Origin: Aquilaria yunnanensis
Lineage: Eukaryota > Streptophyta > Magnoliopsida > Malvales > Thymelaeaceae
Assembly: GCA_039654915.1 (NCBI GenBank)
Contig: JBDJPA010000013.1
Span: forward strand, 1-64,000
DNA: 64,000 nt
Direction: 5' to 3'
Under the pieces are notes generated by a model that was given only the letters and a program-made list of their open reading frames with translations, was not told the DNA's origin and ran no database searches. Within the stretch, counting starts at the first letter, position 1. The number at the start of each line of letters is the position of its first letter. A program made the translations under genes and the position numbers. Shown here piece by piece: positions 54,184-64,000 of the stretch.

Positions 54184-57100
54184 TTTGGAGTCGCCACCAA
54201 TCAGTTTACTTAGGTCGATTGGTCACCTTAAAATTGGTCTGCGAGAGTTCGGGGATCGGGAGTACGGTTACGTTAAAACAACTTTGTTAAAACGCCCAAA
54301 AATTGGCACCTTAGTTGATTTTAATTTTGTTTTGCTTTGCTTTTAAATAATTCTCAGTTAATTTTCAAAATTAGAAATTTTAACTGGATTAGTCGAAATG
54401 TGGATTTTTAAATTAATTAATTTGTATGAAATTTTATACTTCCGAACCATGGACTCTGCCGAGTCATTTGGACACGGAAGATTTTTGATTCCGAACCATG
54501 GACTCTGCCGAGTCATTTGGACACGGAATTTGGTGAACTTTTAAATAATTTAATCCATATTGTAAATATGGATTTTTATCTTTATATTTATTTAATTTAT
54601 TTAGTTAAAAAAAGGTTGATATTTTCCAAACCGTAGATCCTGACGGATCATCCGGATATAGAAGTTAATTTAATTTATAGTTAATTATTTAATTATTATT
54701 TTATGGAATTAATTATTAGTTTAACTTATAATTTAAAAGTTTTTTTTATTTTATGAAATTTTGGATTTTTGTTAATGATCTAAATTTTTTATTCTTTTTA
54801 TATTTTTACTTCTTTTCTTTTTTTTTTTTTTCTTTATTTCCTTTATTTTTTTTTTCTTTTAGTTTTCTTTTTGGTTTTAATGAAAGATATTTGTAAATAA
54901 TTACTCAATTTATACAAAACCCAAAAATTAATTTTTATTATTTAATATCAAAATTCTTTATTTAATAAGGAAATTAAAGAGTTTAAAAAATCATGACATT
55001 TATTTTATGTTTATTCTATTTAAAGAAATTAATCAAGGTTTTATTAAAAAAAGATTTATATTTTATGTTATGTTTATTCTTTTTATTTGATAGAAGATAA
55101 ACCAAAAAGGAATTACTTAATCAAGGTTTTATTTATTTAATGAAGAAAACTAAAGATTTATATATTTATTTTAAAATAAAAGTAAAGTCTTAATATTTGA
55201 TTTGTTTTATTTTTGATAAAAAAATTAACCAAAAGTGATTATTTAATAAAGAAACTAAAAAATTTATATGTATATTTGAAACAAAAAGAAAAGTTTTGAT
55301 ATTTATATAATTTATTTTTATGTTCTTTTTGTTTGATAAAAGATTTTTTTTTAATTTATAAGTCTAAAAATACATCTAATTAATAAGTCTAAAATATTTA
55401 AGAGAAATTTAATTCTTTTTTTATTTATTTTATTTTTGAAATCATTTGGCTTAGATTTTTATTTATTCAATAAAGGAATTAAAAATTTATATTTTAGTTT
55501 AAAAGAAATAAGTAAAATACAAAGTCTTAATTTTCATGTATTTCTTTTAATTTTTTATTATTTTTACTGAATTAAAGTAACTATTAAAATTAATTTTATA
55601 TTTTATATTTTTAAAAATATTTTTTATTCTCCAAACCATTGGATCCTGGCGGATCATTTGGATATGGAGTTTAATTTTTATTAAATTTTATTTTAGTTAT
55701 TAAATTAATTATTAAATGGCATATACAAACTGAATTTTTCTAAGTATGATTTTTTTTATTACGTCAAAACTAATTTTAGATTAATTATTAAAAATAAGTT
55801 TGTCTAATCTAATCATATAATTATGCTTGACATTAATTTCTAAACTAATTCATAACTTTAATAATCCAAACAAAACTAAAAAAAGTAAAACAATGGCTAA
55901 TTTGTAAATCAGAACAATATTAGAGTCTCAAATATACAAATCACATAAGACCAGGGGCAAATTATGTATTAAAAATATTTATCTAACCAAATCATACGAT
56001 TATGCTTAGTAATAATTCTTTAAGTTTATTCATGCTCTTAATTAAATGAACAAACAAAGACATAAAAGAGAATAAACATTAATGGCCAAATTGCAATTCA
56101 AAACAACCTTAAAGTCTCAGACGAACAAATCAAATAAATCCGAAGATAAATTATCTATTAAAATTACCTATCTAACCTAATCATATAATTAAGTTTAATG
56201 ACAATTTCTAAGTTAGTTTATGCGTTTAATCATTTGAACAAATAAAACACAAAATAAAGAACATAAGTAAATCAGAGATCAAGTTGTAAATCAAAACAAA
56301 CTTAAAGTTTCAAATGAGCAAATCAGATAAATCCGAAGACAAATTATTTATTTAAATTATTTATATAAGCTAATCATATAGTTAAACTTAATGTTAATTG
56401 CTAAGTGAATTTTACACCTTTAATTAACTGAATAAACAAAAACATAAAAAGGAAAATAAACATCAGTGACTAAATTGTAAGTCAAAACAAACTTAAAGTC
56501 TCAGATAAATCAAATAAATCTAGGGATTTAACTAGGATTAAGCCAAAATTATAGACTTTCGGGTCAGATTCGGATCAACAACAGATCGATTTGCGAGCTG
56601 GGTTTCATTATTTAATTTTAATTTTTGTTTACTTTAAACAATTTTAAATAAAATCCAAACCATAGATTCTAACCGAATCATCTGGATATGGATTTTATAA
56701 CTTACTATTATCCTAAGTTCGTTTATGAGTCTTATTAAATCCACGTGAAATAAATTCTTTTTAGATGCATCGCGAATAATAAATGAACTATCCCAAAATT
56801 AAATATATAAAAATAAAATAGACATAAAAATAAATAAAAATTCCAGATTATACTCATACATGGATTTTATGGCTAAATTTAATGGATGGCCAAAATAGAC
56901 AGATAAACGAAAGAAAATAAAAAAAAGAACAATAAAAGCTTGCTGTTAATGCTCAATCTGCAAAGAAAATAAAGTTAGTGACTTAAATGGATAAAATAAA
57001 AAGAATTAAGGGCTAAATATGAATTTTACCCAAAAACAAATAACTTTGACTTGGTCAAAAAATGAAAACGCGTCTGTTTTACGTTTTCAATCTTTTATTT

Positions 57101-58144
57101 CTTTCTTCCGGCGTCTATACGGCGGCGGTGGAGGGCTGAGTGGTGGAGGCTTGGACGCGCTGCGCCAGGAGGGAGGAGTGAGATGTGGACGGCGGAGTGA
57201 AGCGGAGGCGTAGCTAGCAGGCGTCCAGCGTCGGCCGTAGGCAGCGAGGCGCGGCCACTGTGGCGAGCTCGGTCGCGACGCGGCAGTTAGCAAGGGAGCG
57301 ACGCGGAGAGAGAAGGAGGGAGGCGACGCCGGCAGGGGCAGGAGGGAGGCGACGCCGGCAGAGGCAGGAGGGCGTGGAATCGAGATGGCAGTGGGGCAAG
57401 GGAAGAGAGCAGAGAAATGAAGGAGAGAAGCGGGGAGAGAGAGGGAAGAGAAGAGAGAGATAAGGTGTGCTGAGCGTGAGAGAAGGAGAGCTGTTGCGAG
57501 AGCGAGAGAGAGTGAGAGAGAAACAGAGAGGGAGAAGGAGAGTGTACTGGGAGAGCTTAGAGGAGGGAGAAGTCTGTAGTTGGTGTTGTGAGTAGGGAGA
57601 TGATGGTTTTTTCGGGAGAGGAGCAAGAGAGAGAGAGTAGAAGAGAGAGTCTGTAGGAAGAGCTGGTCGAGAGATCTCAGAGCCGGAGAGCAAGCTGAGA
57701 GAGTTTTTGAGCCAAAGAGAGAGAGCGTAGAAGCTGTGTGTGTTCTCCGTGATGGGAGAGAAAAGATAGATTAAAAAAAAGAGGGCAAGAGAAGATAAGG
57801 GATAAGGGGAGGGGGAGCCTCTGTCGGCCACCCTCCCCATTTTTTATTATTATTTTTGTTTTTTCTTCTTCTTCTTTTTAATTAATTAATTAATTAATAA
57901 TTTTTAATTTTAATTAATTTAGATTTAATTTATTATTATTATTTTTTTCTTCTTCTTCCCTTTTTTTTTTAACATACAAACTAAAAAAGAATGCCCCTAA
58001 AATAATATTGCCATTATTACTATTATTATTTTTAATTAAGTAATCAATTAATTAAGTAATTCAATAATTTTTTTTTTTAAGTTTTAATTTTTAATTTTAA
58101 TTAATTTTTTTTATTTTTAAGCCGGACGAAATTGGGTGTCAACA
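54184..58144 (-). mobile_element. 3' LTR of element B' (about 3.96 kb)
   Basis: Nearly identical to 7816-11794 (offset 46349-46350; differences are a few homopolymer indels). The outer terminus (GGCAACGTCGGG part) is lost at the array junction. The inner boundary TGTTGACACCC (58144) and PPT are intact. Hairpin motifs lie near 54438-54660, 55630 and 56655; the GC/GA-rich island is at 57110-57820. The spliced-looking ORFs in the island are low-complexity. Confidence 0.86.
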
Positions 58145-58160
58145 GCTGCCCCCCTTTGCA
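58145..58160 (-). other. Polypurine tract, element B'
   Basis: TGCAAAGGGGGGCAGC on the minus strand next to the LTR start, the same as in A and C. Confidence 0.85.
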
Positions 58161-58244
58161 TGCTTCATGGGACATGATGTATGCAAAGTAATTACCGAAT
58201 TTCGTCCAGCTTAGCTAGGCATTGAGAACCTTCTCGCCGCCTAA

Positions 58245-60350
58245 ACCATGAGGTTAAGGAAATCTCCTTAGAACCTCAACGATAGGAAAAGCTCCTATCG
58301 TTGTAAGATGGACTGATTGATTGATTGTTTGAGGTTAAGGAAATCTCCTTAGAACCTTGACGATAGGAACTCTCCTATCGTTGCAAGTTTGAGGTTAAGG
58401 GCCCTACCTTAGAACCTCTGCGATAAGAACTCTCTTATCGTTTGAAGAAAAATTGATGATTGATTGTTTGAGGTTTAAGGAACTTTCCTTAGAACCTCAA
58501 CGATAGGAACTCTCCTATCGTTGCAAGTTTGAGGTTAAGGGCCCTACCTTAGAACCTCTACGATAAGAACTCTCTTATCGTTTAAGAAAAATTGATGATT
58601 GATTGTTTGAGGTTTAAGGAACTCTCCTTAGAACCTCGACGATAGGAACTCTCCTATCGTTGCAAGTTTGAGGTTAAGGGCCCTACCTTAGAACCTCTAC
58701 GATAAGAACTCTCTTATCGTTTAAGAAAAATTGATGATTGATTGTTTGAGGTTTAAGGAACTTTCCTTAGAACCTCAACGATAGGAACTCTCCTATCGTT
58801 GCAAGTTTGAGGTTAAGGGCCCTACCTTAGAACCTCTACGATAAGAACTCTCTTATCGTTTAAGAAAAATTGATGATTGATTGTTTGAGGTTTAAGGAAC
58901 TTTCCTTAGAACCTCAACGATAGGAACTCTCCTATCGTTGCAAGTTTGAGGTTAAGGGCCCTACCTTAGAACCTCTACGATAAGAACTCTCTTATCGTTT
59001 AAGAAAAATTGATGATTGATTGTTTGAGGTTTAAGGAACTTTCCTTAGAACCTCAACGATAGGAACTCTCCTATCGTTGCAAGTTTGAGGTTAAGGGCCC
59101 TACCTTAGAACCTCTACGATAAGAACTCTCTTATCGTTTAAAGAAAAATTGATGATTGATTGTTTGAGGTTTAAGGAACTCTCCTTAGAACCTCGACGAT
59201 AGGAACTCTTCTATCGTTGAAAGTTTGAGGTTAAGGGCCCTACCTTAGAACCTCTGCGATAAGAATTCTCTTATCGTTTGAAGAAAAATTGATGATTGAG
59301 GTTAAGGGTCCTACCTTAGAACCTCGATGATAGGAACTCTCCTATCGTTTGAAGAAAAATTGATGATTTTGAGGTTAAGGGTCCTACCTTAGAACCTCAA
59401 TGATAGGAACTCTCCTATCGTTTGGAGGAAAATTGATGATTTTGAGGTTAAGGGTCCTACCTTAGAACCTCGACGATAGGAACTCTCCTATCGTTTGAAG
59501 GAAAATTGATTGTTTTGAGGTTAAGGGTCCTACCTTAGAACCTCAACGATAGGAACTCTCCTATCGTTTGAAGGAAAATTGATGGATGTCGAGGTAAAGG
59601 TTCCATCCTTAAAACCTCGAATTGATTGATTGATTTCGAGGCAAAGGTTCCATCCTTAAAACCTCGGATTGATTGATTGATTTCGAGGCAAAGGTTCCAT
59701 CCTTAAAACCCCGATGATGAAAATTGATTTTGAGGCAAAGGTTTCATCCTTAAAACCTCAGATTGATTGATTGATGTCGAGGCAAAGGTTCCATCCTTAA
59801 AACCTCGGATTGATAATTGATCTCGAGGCAAAGGTTCCATCCTTAAAACCCCGGATTGATTGATTGATCTCGAGGCAAAGGTTCTATTCTTAAAACCTCG
59901 GATTGATTGATTGATTTCGAGGTAAAGGTTTCATCCTTAAAACCTCGAATTGATTGATTGGTCTCGAGGCAAAGGTTCCATCCTTAAAACCTCGGATTGA
60001 TTGATTGATTTCGAGGCAAAGGTTCCATCCTTAGAACCTCGAATTGATTGATTGGTCTCGAGGCAAAGGTTCCATCCTTAAAACCTCGGATTGATTGATT
60101 GATTTCGAGGCAAAGGTTCCATCCTTAAAACCTCGGATTGATTGATTGATTTCGAGGCAAAGGTTCCATCCTTAAAACCTCGGATTGAAAATTGATTGTT
60201 TTCGAGGCAAAGGTTCCATCCTTAAAACCCCGATGAAAATTGATTGTTTTCGAGGCAAAGGTTCCATCCTTAAAACCCCGATGATGAAAATTGATTATTT
60301 TCGAGGCAAAGGTTCCATCCTTAAAACCCCGATGATGAAAATTGATTATG
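58245..60350 (-). repeat. 3' hairpin-repeat array of element B' (R3, R1, R4 types)
   Basis: R3 dimers (58250-59290) alternate CGATAGGA/TCCTATCG and CGATAAGA/TCTTATCG hairpins; a few R1 monomers follow (59295-59585), then R4 units (59590-60345) with GAGGCAAAGG...CCTTAAAACCTC. Its composition differs from the arrays of A and C, but the same hairpins persist. Confidence 0.87.
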
Positions 60351-60891
60351 ATTGTGGAGAAAAACTCTTTCCTCCTTTTTAAGTACCTCAGACAATCGAA
60401 GTTGAAATGTTCTATTCGGAAGTGTGAATTTTCATAATAGGTGAGTGCAGAAATTTATACTTCGATAAGATGAGTGAATCTTGATGACGACAATAACACT
60501 AACAAATTATGTAGAGGGAACGGATGTTTGGAATCAATATCCAAGGTTCATATAATATTTTCTTCAGTAAATGTAGATTCCCTTGTGAGATATGTCATCC
60601 GAATAAGGTTAAAACTTAACTACCCCAAAATGTTATGCCTAGTAGACCTAGTAGGATGCGTCTCAAGAGTAATAAAAATTACTCTTTACTCAGCCATTTC
60701 AACCTAAAGGCATTGCCCTATGGTTTTAATATCAGCATGGACGAAACTATCTTATATATAAAAAAAGAAATTCCCTGAAAAGAAAAACTGAAACGCGAAA
60801 GAAAATGCTGATAATAAAACTAAAGGACAAGAAAAACGGATCAGATCGCTTCTTTCTTCCACAATACTTCAAAAGGGTGAGTAGAGGACCA
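60351..60891 (-). other. LOG 3' flank (element B')
   Basis: Conserved counterpart of 17661-18182. The side next to the array differs (60351-60420). Possible NABP relic near 60657-60702. No gene. Confidence 0.5.
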
Positions 60892-61521
60892 TTATGGGAG
60901 TGAACTGGTCGGGAAAGACTGTCGTGTCCAGTCTATCTGAATCATTGCTGGATCTGGTTCAGGAACAAAAGCTTGTATTTTATCTAGCAATTCTTCAGCA
61001 GTTGTTGCGGATATTATGATTCGCCGTGCCACTTTTGATATGAAATTCTTCTGCATAGCATAATCCATAAAAGCTATCAGACCTGTAAAGAAATTGTTAA
61101 CATTTAAAAGCCCAATGGGTTTCTTATGCAAATTAAGTTGGGCCATGGAAGCGATTTGGAAGACTTCTCCTAATGTACCAAAACCGCCGGGTAGAGCGAT
61201 GAAAGCATCAGCATTTAAAAGCATTTGTAGCACACGTTCTTGCAGATTTTTAACCACTAGCTCCTCTCCGATCGTGCCCCCAGAAATAAACTTCAAAGGT
61301 CCTGGGATAATGCCTAGAACTTGACTTCCTCCTAAAGATGCTGCTGATGCTACGCCTCCCATTAATCCGACACTTCCTCCTCCATAAACTAAATGTATTT
61401 TTCGCTCAGCTAATACTCTACCCAAATGGTTGGCTGCCTTTAAATACTCTTCATCTTTTCCAGGAAAAGCCCCAGAAAATACACAAATACTTCGGGATTT
61501 ACGAGTTGGGGTTTTCTCCAT
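60892..61521 (-). CDS. LOG-like cytokinin riboside 5'-monophosphate phosphoribohydrolase (element B')
   Basis: 209-aa protein, complete and identical over the shared part to the gene cut off at 1-506. Motifs YGGGS (46-50), Arg96 and PGGFGTLGE (111-119) are intact. It has many synonymous differences from the copies in A, C and D but only about two protein differences (such as ISKVARR against ISRVARR), a pattern that suggests purifying selection. TATAAATATA at 61552-61561 is 31 bases upstream. Followed in sense by the hairpin array. Confidence 0.93.
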   Translation of the reverse strand: MEKTPTRKSRSICVFSGAFPGKDEEYLKAANHLGRVLAERKIHLVYGGGSVGLMGGVASAASLGGSQVLGIIPGPLKFISGGTIGEELVVKNLQERVLQMLLNADAFIALPGGFGTLGEVFQIASMAQLNLHKKPIGLLNVNNFFTGLIAFMDYAMQKNFISKVARRIIISATTAEELLDKIQAFVPEPDPAMIQIDWTRQSFPTSSLP

Positions 61522-61551
61522 TCCTATCCTTATCCTTGTGAGAAAAGAGGA

Positions 61552-62010
61552 TATATTTATAGAGATGAAGAGATAAGGCAATAATTTTATTTTCAAGAAT
61601 GGATACATTATTGCCAGCTATTCACAGTAGTCACGAGTACGACTCTGGTCAGGTATGGGTACACTATCGTTAAAAGAGGAGGAAAATTTTTCAAAATAGC
61701 TGCTAGCATGTACAGTAGTCACTACTGTAGCTTACGTCAGGAGTGGGTACGTGATTGTTGGAAGAGAAGGAAAATTTCAAAAGTGGCAGCTATATACAGT
61801 AGTCCGTGTCAGGAGTGGGTATATTATTGCCAAAGGAGAAGGAAAATTTCGAAAGCGACAGCTAGCATGTACAGTATCGTGATTATGGCTCATGTCAGGA
61901 GTGGATACATTATCGCCGAAAGGGGAGGAAGATTTCAAAAGCGACAGCTAGCACGTACAGTAATCGTGACTTTGATCCTCGTCTTCCACTGGCTTTGCGT
62001 CCAGTAATGG
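61552..62010 (-). promoter_or_regulatory. Putative LOG promoter with TATA and ~80-bp repeats (element B')
   Basis: Identical to 537-1000: TATAAATATA at 61552-61561 plus four to five repeat units up to about 62000. Confidence 0.6.
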
Positions 62011-62022
62011 CTTCAATGCTTT

Positions 62023-62571
62023 CTATGAATCGGTGATTTGCATCTCATCTAGCTTTCTCACAAACTGGCAAACAGGGTCATTAAAAGTTAGATTTCCAAG
62101 ACTGTAACGATCCTGTTCTTTACGGAAAGTCCACCATAAATCCATAATTTCCCATTGCACTATTTCACAAGAATGTGTTTCAAAAGTTAATAGGATATCA
62201 TCCAAAGATTCCTTACGCAGGCCATTCTTGATGAATTTTCTTTTATCTTCATGATTTCTGGAGATGTATCCTAAAAAACGACATTTAGTATTACAATTCC
62301 ATCGTCCACATTTATGACAGACACCTAGCCTCTTTGCTCTTCGCTTTTTGGCATAAGCGCTTTTACCAAAGCCGGGCATACGGGGAAAGAACGCTTCTGG
62401 AACTTCACCAGCTGAACGAACCTTAGCTTCAATTAGCCACCGCACATTATCAGGAATGCCTTTGTGCATAAAAACTCTGATTCTTTCACATCTAGCAAGG
62501 TAGATCTTTTTAAGGACTTTTATTGGAAGAGAAGGAAAGTATTTTCGCAGGGTAGAAAGAGTAGAATCCAT
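62023..62571 (-). CDS. NABP-like zinc-finger protein, beta/gamma mosaic (element B')
   Basis: Same 182-aa protein as 1008-1556: beta-like N-terminus (LARCERIRVF), gamma-like middle (MHKGIPDNVRWLIEAKVRSAGEVPEAFFPRMPGFGKS), beta-like finger (CHKCGRWNCNTKC, cysteines 85, 88, 93, 97) and gamma-like end (KLDEMQITDS). Intact, intronless, with TATAAAT at 62652-62658. Lies between alpha and LOG. The mosaic may come from unequal exchange between beta and gamma, which would also explain why B carries two NABP genes and C/D three. Confidence 0.82.
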   Translation of the reverse strand: MDSTLSTLRKYFPSLPIKVLKKIYLARCERIRVFMHKGIPDNVRWLIEAKVRSAGEVPEAFFPRMPGFGKSAYAKKRRAKRLGVCHKCGRWNCNTKCRFLGYISRNHEDKRKFIKNGLRKESLDDILLTFETHSCEIVQWEIMDLWWTFRKEQDRYSLGNLTFNDPVCQFVRKLDEMQITDS

Positions 62572-62819
62572 TGATGAGAGAAGAATTTGAGAGATGATGG
62601 AAAGGAATTAGTTATTGAAGGAAACTTAGATAACCGACTGGAAAAACATGCATTTATAGCGATGAAATGGATAACGTGTCGATTACACTTAGGAGAGCAT
62701 GTACATCTGTCAAAAGAAAATGCAAACTTTTCCAAATACAACAAACTGTATGTGCAGTAATTGTGACTGTGGCTCACATCTTCCACTGGTTTTACGTCCA
62801 ATAACGGCATTAACGGCTT
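62572..62819 (-). promoter_or_regulatory. Spacer with TATA box upstream of the NABP mosaic gene (element B')
   Basis: TATAAAT at 62652-62658 (minus strand); otherwise as 1557-1804. Confidence 0.55.
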
Positions 62820-63368
62820 CTATGAGTCGAGGATTTGCTTCCCATCCAGTTTTCTTACAAGCTGGCAAACAGGGTCATTTACAGTCAGATTCCCGAGACT
62901 GTAACGGTTTCGTTCTTCATGAAAAATGCTCCACAAACCAAGTAGTTCACGTTGCACAGATCCACAAGAATGCGTCTCAAGAGTCAATTGGATATCATCC
63001 AACGAGTCCTTACTCAGGCCATTCTTAATGAATCGTATTTTATCTTCTCGATTATCAGAGATCATCCCTAAAGAACGACATTTAGTATTACAAGTCCACC
63101 GTCCACATTTATGGCAGACTTGTAACCTTTTCGCTCTTCGCTTTTTGGCATAAGAGCTTTTGCCTATACCAGGCATGTGAGACACAAATGCCTCTGGGAT
63201 TTCACCTGCCAGACGAACCTTGGCTTCGATTAACCACCGTACATCTTCAGGGATTCCTTTGTGCATCAGAACTCTTAATCGTTCACAGCGAACTTGGTAG
63301 ATCCTTTTGAGAATGTTCATTGGGAGAGAAGGGAAATACTTTCGCAAGGCGAAAAAAGTAGGATCCAT
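62820..63368 (-). CDS. NABP-like zinc-finger protein, alpha type (element B')
   Basis: Identical to the gene at 1805-2353: 182 aa, MDPTFFALRKYFP start, basic run 70-81, finger cysteines 85, 88, 93 and 97, HSCG and DPVC in the C-terminal half. Intact. First cargo gene in sense order of element B', whose gag side lies beyond the window end. Related viral proteins act in silencing suppression and transcription; transfer of that role to this protein is inference. Confidence 0.82.
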   Translation of the reverse strand: MDPTFFALRKYFPSLPMNILKRIYQVRCERLRVLMHKGIPEDVRWLIEAKVRLAGEIPEAFVSHMPGIGKSSYAKKRRAKRLQVCHKCGRWTCNTKCRSLGMISDNREDKIRFIKNGLSKDSLDDIQLTLETHSCGSVQRELLGLWSIFHEERNRYSLGNLTVNDPVCQLVRKLDGKQILDS

Positions 63369-64000
63369 TTTCTAGGAGGAAGTAAAAGAAAGAAGGGGTG
63401 AAGGAATCAGTTATTATGGGCAACTGAGAGAACCGACTTGAGAGTCACGGAGTACCGTATTCGCCGTTTAACCGGAAAAGTGGATCCTACTTCATTTTGA
63501 TGTGATAGATATTTTTTTATCTTAGATATTCCATCGAGCTGACGTCGATCCAGTCCTCGATTATTGAATCCATTGTCCGCTTTTGACAAATTTTCAACGA
63601 CAATATTTCTTGATGTCTGTCTTATCTTTGACCACAGCTATCTCTTATCTTGGATGCTGCTAAGCTGGCATCAATCCTGTCCTTCCAGGTGTAGCCTCGA
63701 TTATTGAATCAATTGCCAGGCTTTTGACAATATTGTCTACTTTATCCTTTTTGATATGTGTCTTATCCTCGGCTATAGCTATCTCTTATCTTGGATACTA
63801 CTAGCTGACGTCAATCCTGTCCTTCCAGGTGTAGTCTCGATTATTGAATCGATTGCCAGGCTTTTGACATATTGTCTACCTTATCCTTGAATTCCTGATG
63901 CGGGTTGGTCCCGCATATTAGCTGTGTATCCAGTGATAGATTAGTAAGAACTGATGACATTGAGATCTCAGCTTATATTGCTGTAACTGTGCTGTGAATG
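63369..64000 (-). other. Start of the region upstream of NABP alpha (element B')
   Basis: Identical to 2354-2985, with the ~140-bp repeats carrying TGACGTC (63540-63900). No gene; continues beyond the window. Confidence 0.65.

Larger units (their letters stand above)
61016..64000. repeat. Right copy of the 2985-bp window-end direct repeat
   Basis: Partner of 1-2985. Elements B (left) and B' (right) also share the LTR, at a different offset (46349). The difference of 14666 equals the LTR-to-LTR spacing inside one such element, as expected for two copies of one ~18.6-kb element. Confidence 0.9.

Noticed and set aside
57087..57840. Open frames of 179 and 208 codons on the minus strand in the LTR island (also 10738-11344)
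   Set aside because: Low-complexity Ser/Leu/Pro peptides from a GA-rich strand, in two overlapping frames, and not conserved in the LTRs of A and C.
1..64000. Window as a circular molecule because its ends match
   Set aside because: The match lies inside a multi-copy element and is explained by two copies; nothing else points to a circle, though extrachromosomal DNA cannot be excluded.

Overview
This window looks like repeat-rich nuclear DNA of a flowering plant, probably a eudicot; I cannot name the species. The evidence is Tat/Ogre-type Ty3 LTR retrotransposons with AT-rich LTRs of 2.5-4 kb, a primer-binding site resembling the complement of plant tRNA-Arg, a GT-AG intron inside gag-pol, TATA boxes of plant type, and no bacterial gene organisation. 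I saw no rRNA, tRNA or ordinary multi-exon host gene. Nearly all real features read on the minus strand, so the sense order of each element runs from high to low coordinates.

Layout. (1) 1-11794: 5' half of element B: LOG, two NABP-like genes, a pol-less stretch, gag pseudogene, leader, PBS and a 3979-bp 5' LTR. (2) 11795-11963: chimeric junction with a palindrome. (3) 11964-28033: element A, complete except for a truncated 5' LTR: 3' LTR, PPT, hairpin-repeat array, LOG, two NABP-like genes (one broken), gag pseudogene, PBS, 5' LTR. (4) 28034-28903: patchwork of unknown DNA, a LOG fragment and array repeats. (5) 28904-39530: 3' half of element C: LTR, PPT, array, LOG, three NABP-like genes. 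(6) 39531-40284: inverted pol fragment. (7) 40285-51686: element D, the only one with pol: array, LOG, three NABP-like genes, RT-RNaseH-INT, intron, Gag(C-terminus)-protease-G-patch. (8) 51687-54180: large hairpin array. (9) 54184-64000: 3' half of element B', whose last 2985 bases appear identical to bases 1-2985 of the window.

Main result. All five elements carry a cargo cassette in sense orientation between integrase and the polypurine tract, the position where env-like genes sit in other retroelements. The sense order is gag-(pro-pol)-NABP alpha-(beta)-(gamma)-LOG-hairpin array-PPT-LTR. LOG is an intronless, divergent cytokinin riboside 5'-monophosphate phosphoribohydrolase with its key motifs intact. 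The NABP-like genes encode ~182-aa proteins with an arginine/lysine-rich stretch followed by a C-x2-C-x4-C-x3-C finger. They resemble the cysteine-rich nucleic-acid-binding proteins of carlaviruses and vitiviruses (Betaflexiviridae), known as silencing suppressors and host-gene modulators. Most cargo genes have their own TATA box and short upstream repeats, so they look like separate expression cassettes. I infer a retrotransposon lineage that captured a plant hormone gene and RNA-virus-type genes. They might help it evade silencing and promote division of the host cell; this is untested.

Two families of RNA-hairpin repeats also stand out, because different copies keep the stems through paired changes: one in the 3' array next to the PPT and one dispersed inside the LTRs. 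Gag is broken in A and B while most cargo ORFs stay open, so A and B look like non-autonomous derivatives and D like a former autonomous carrier.
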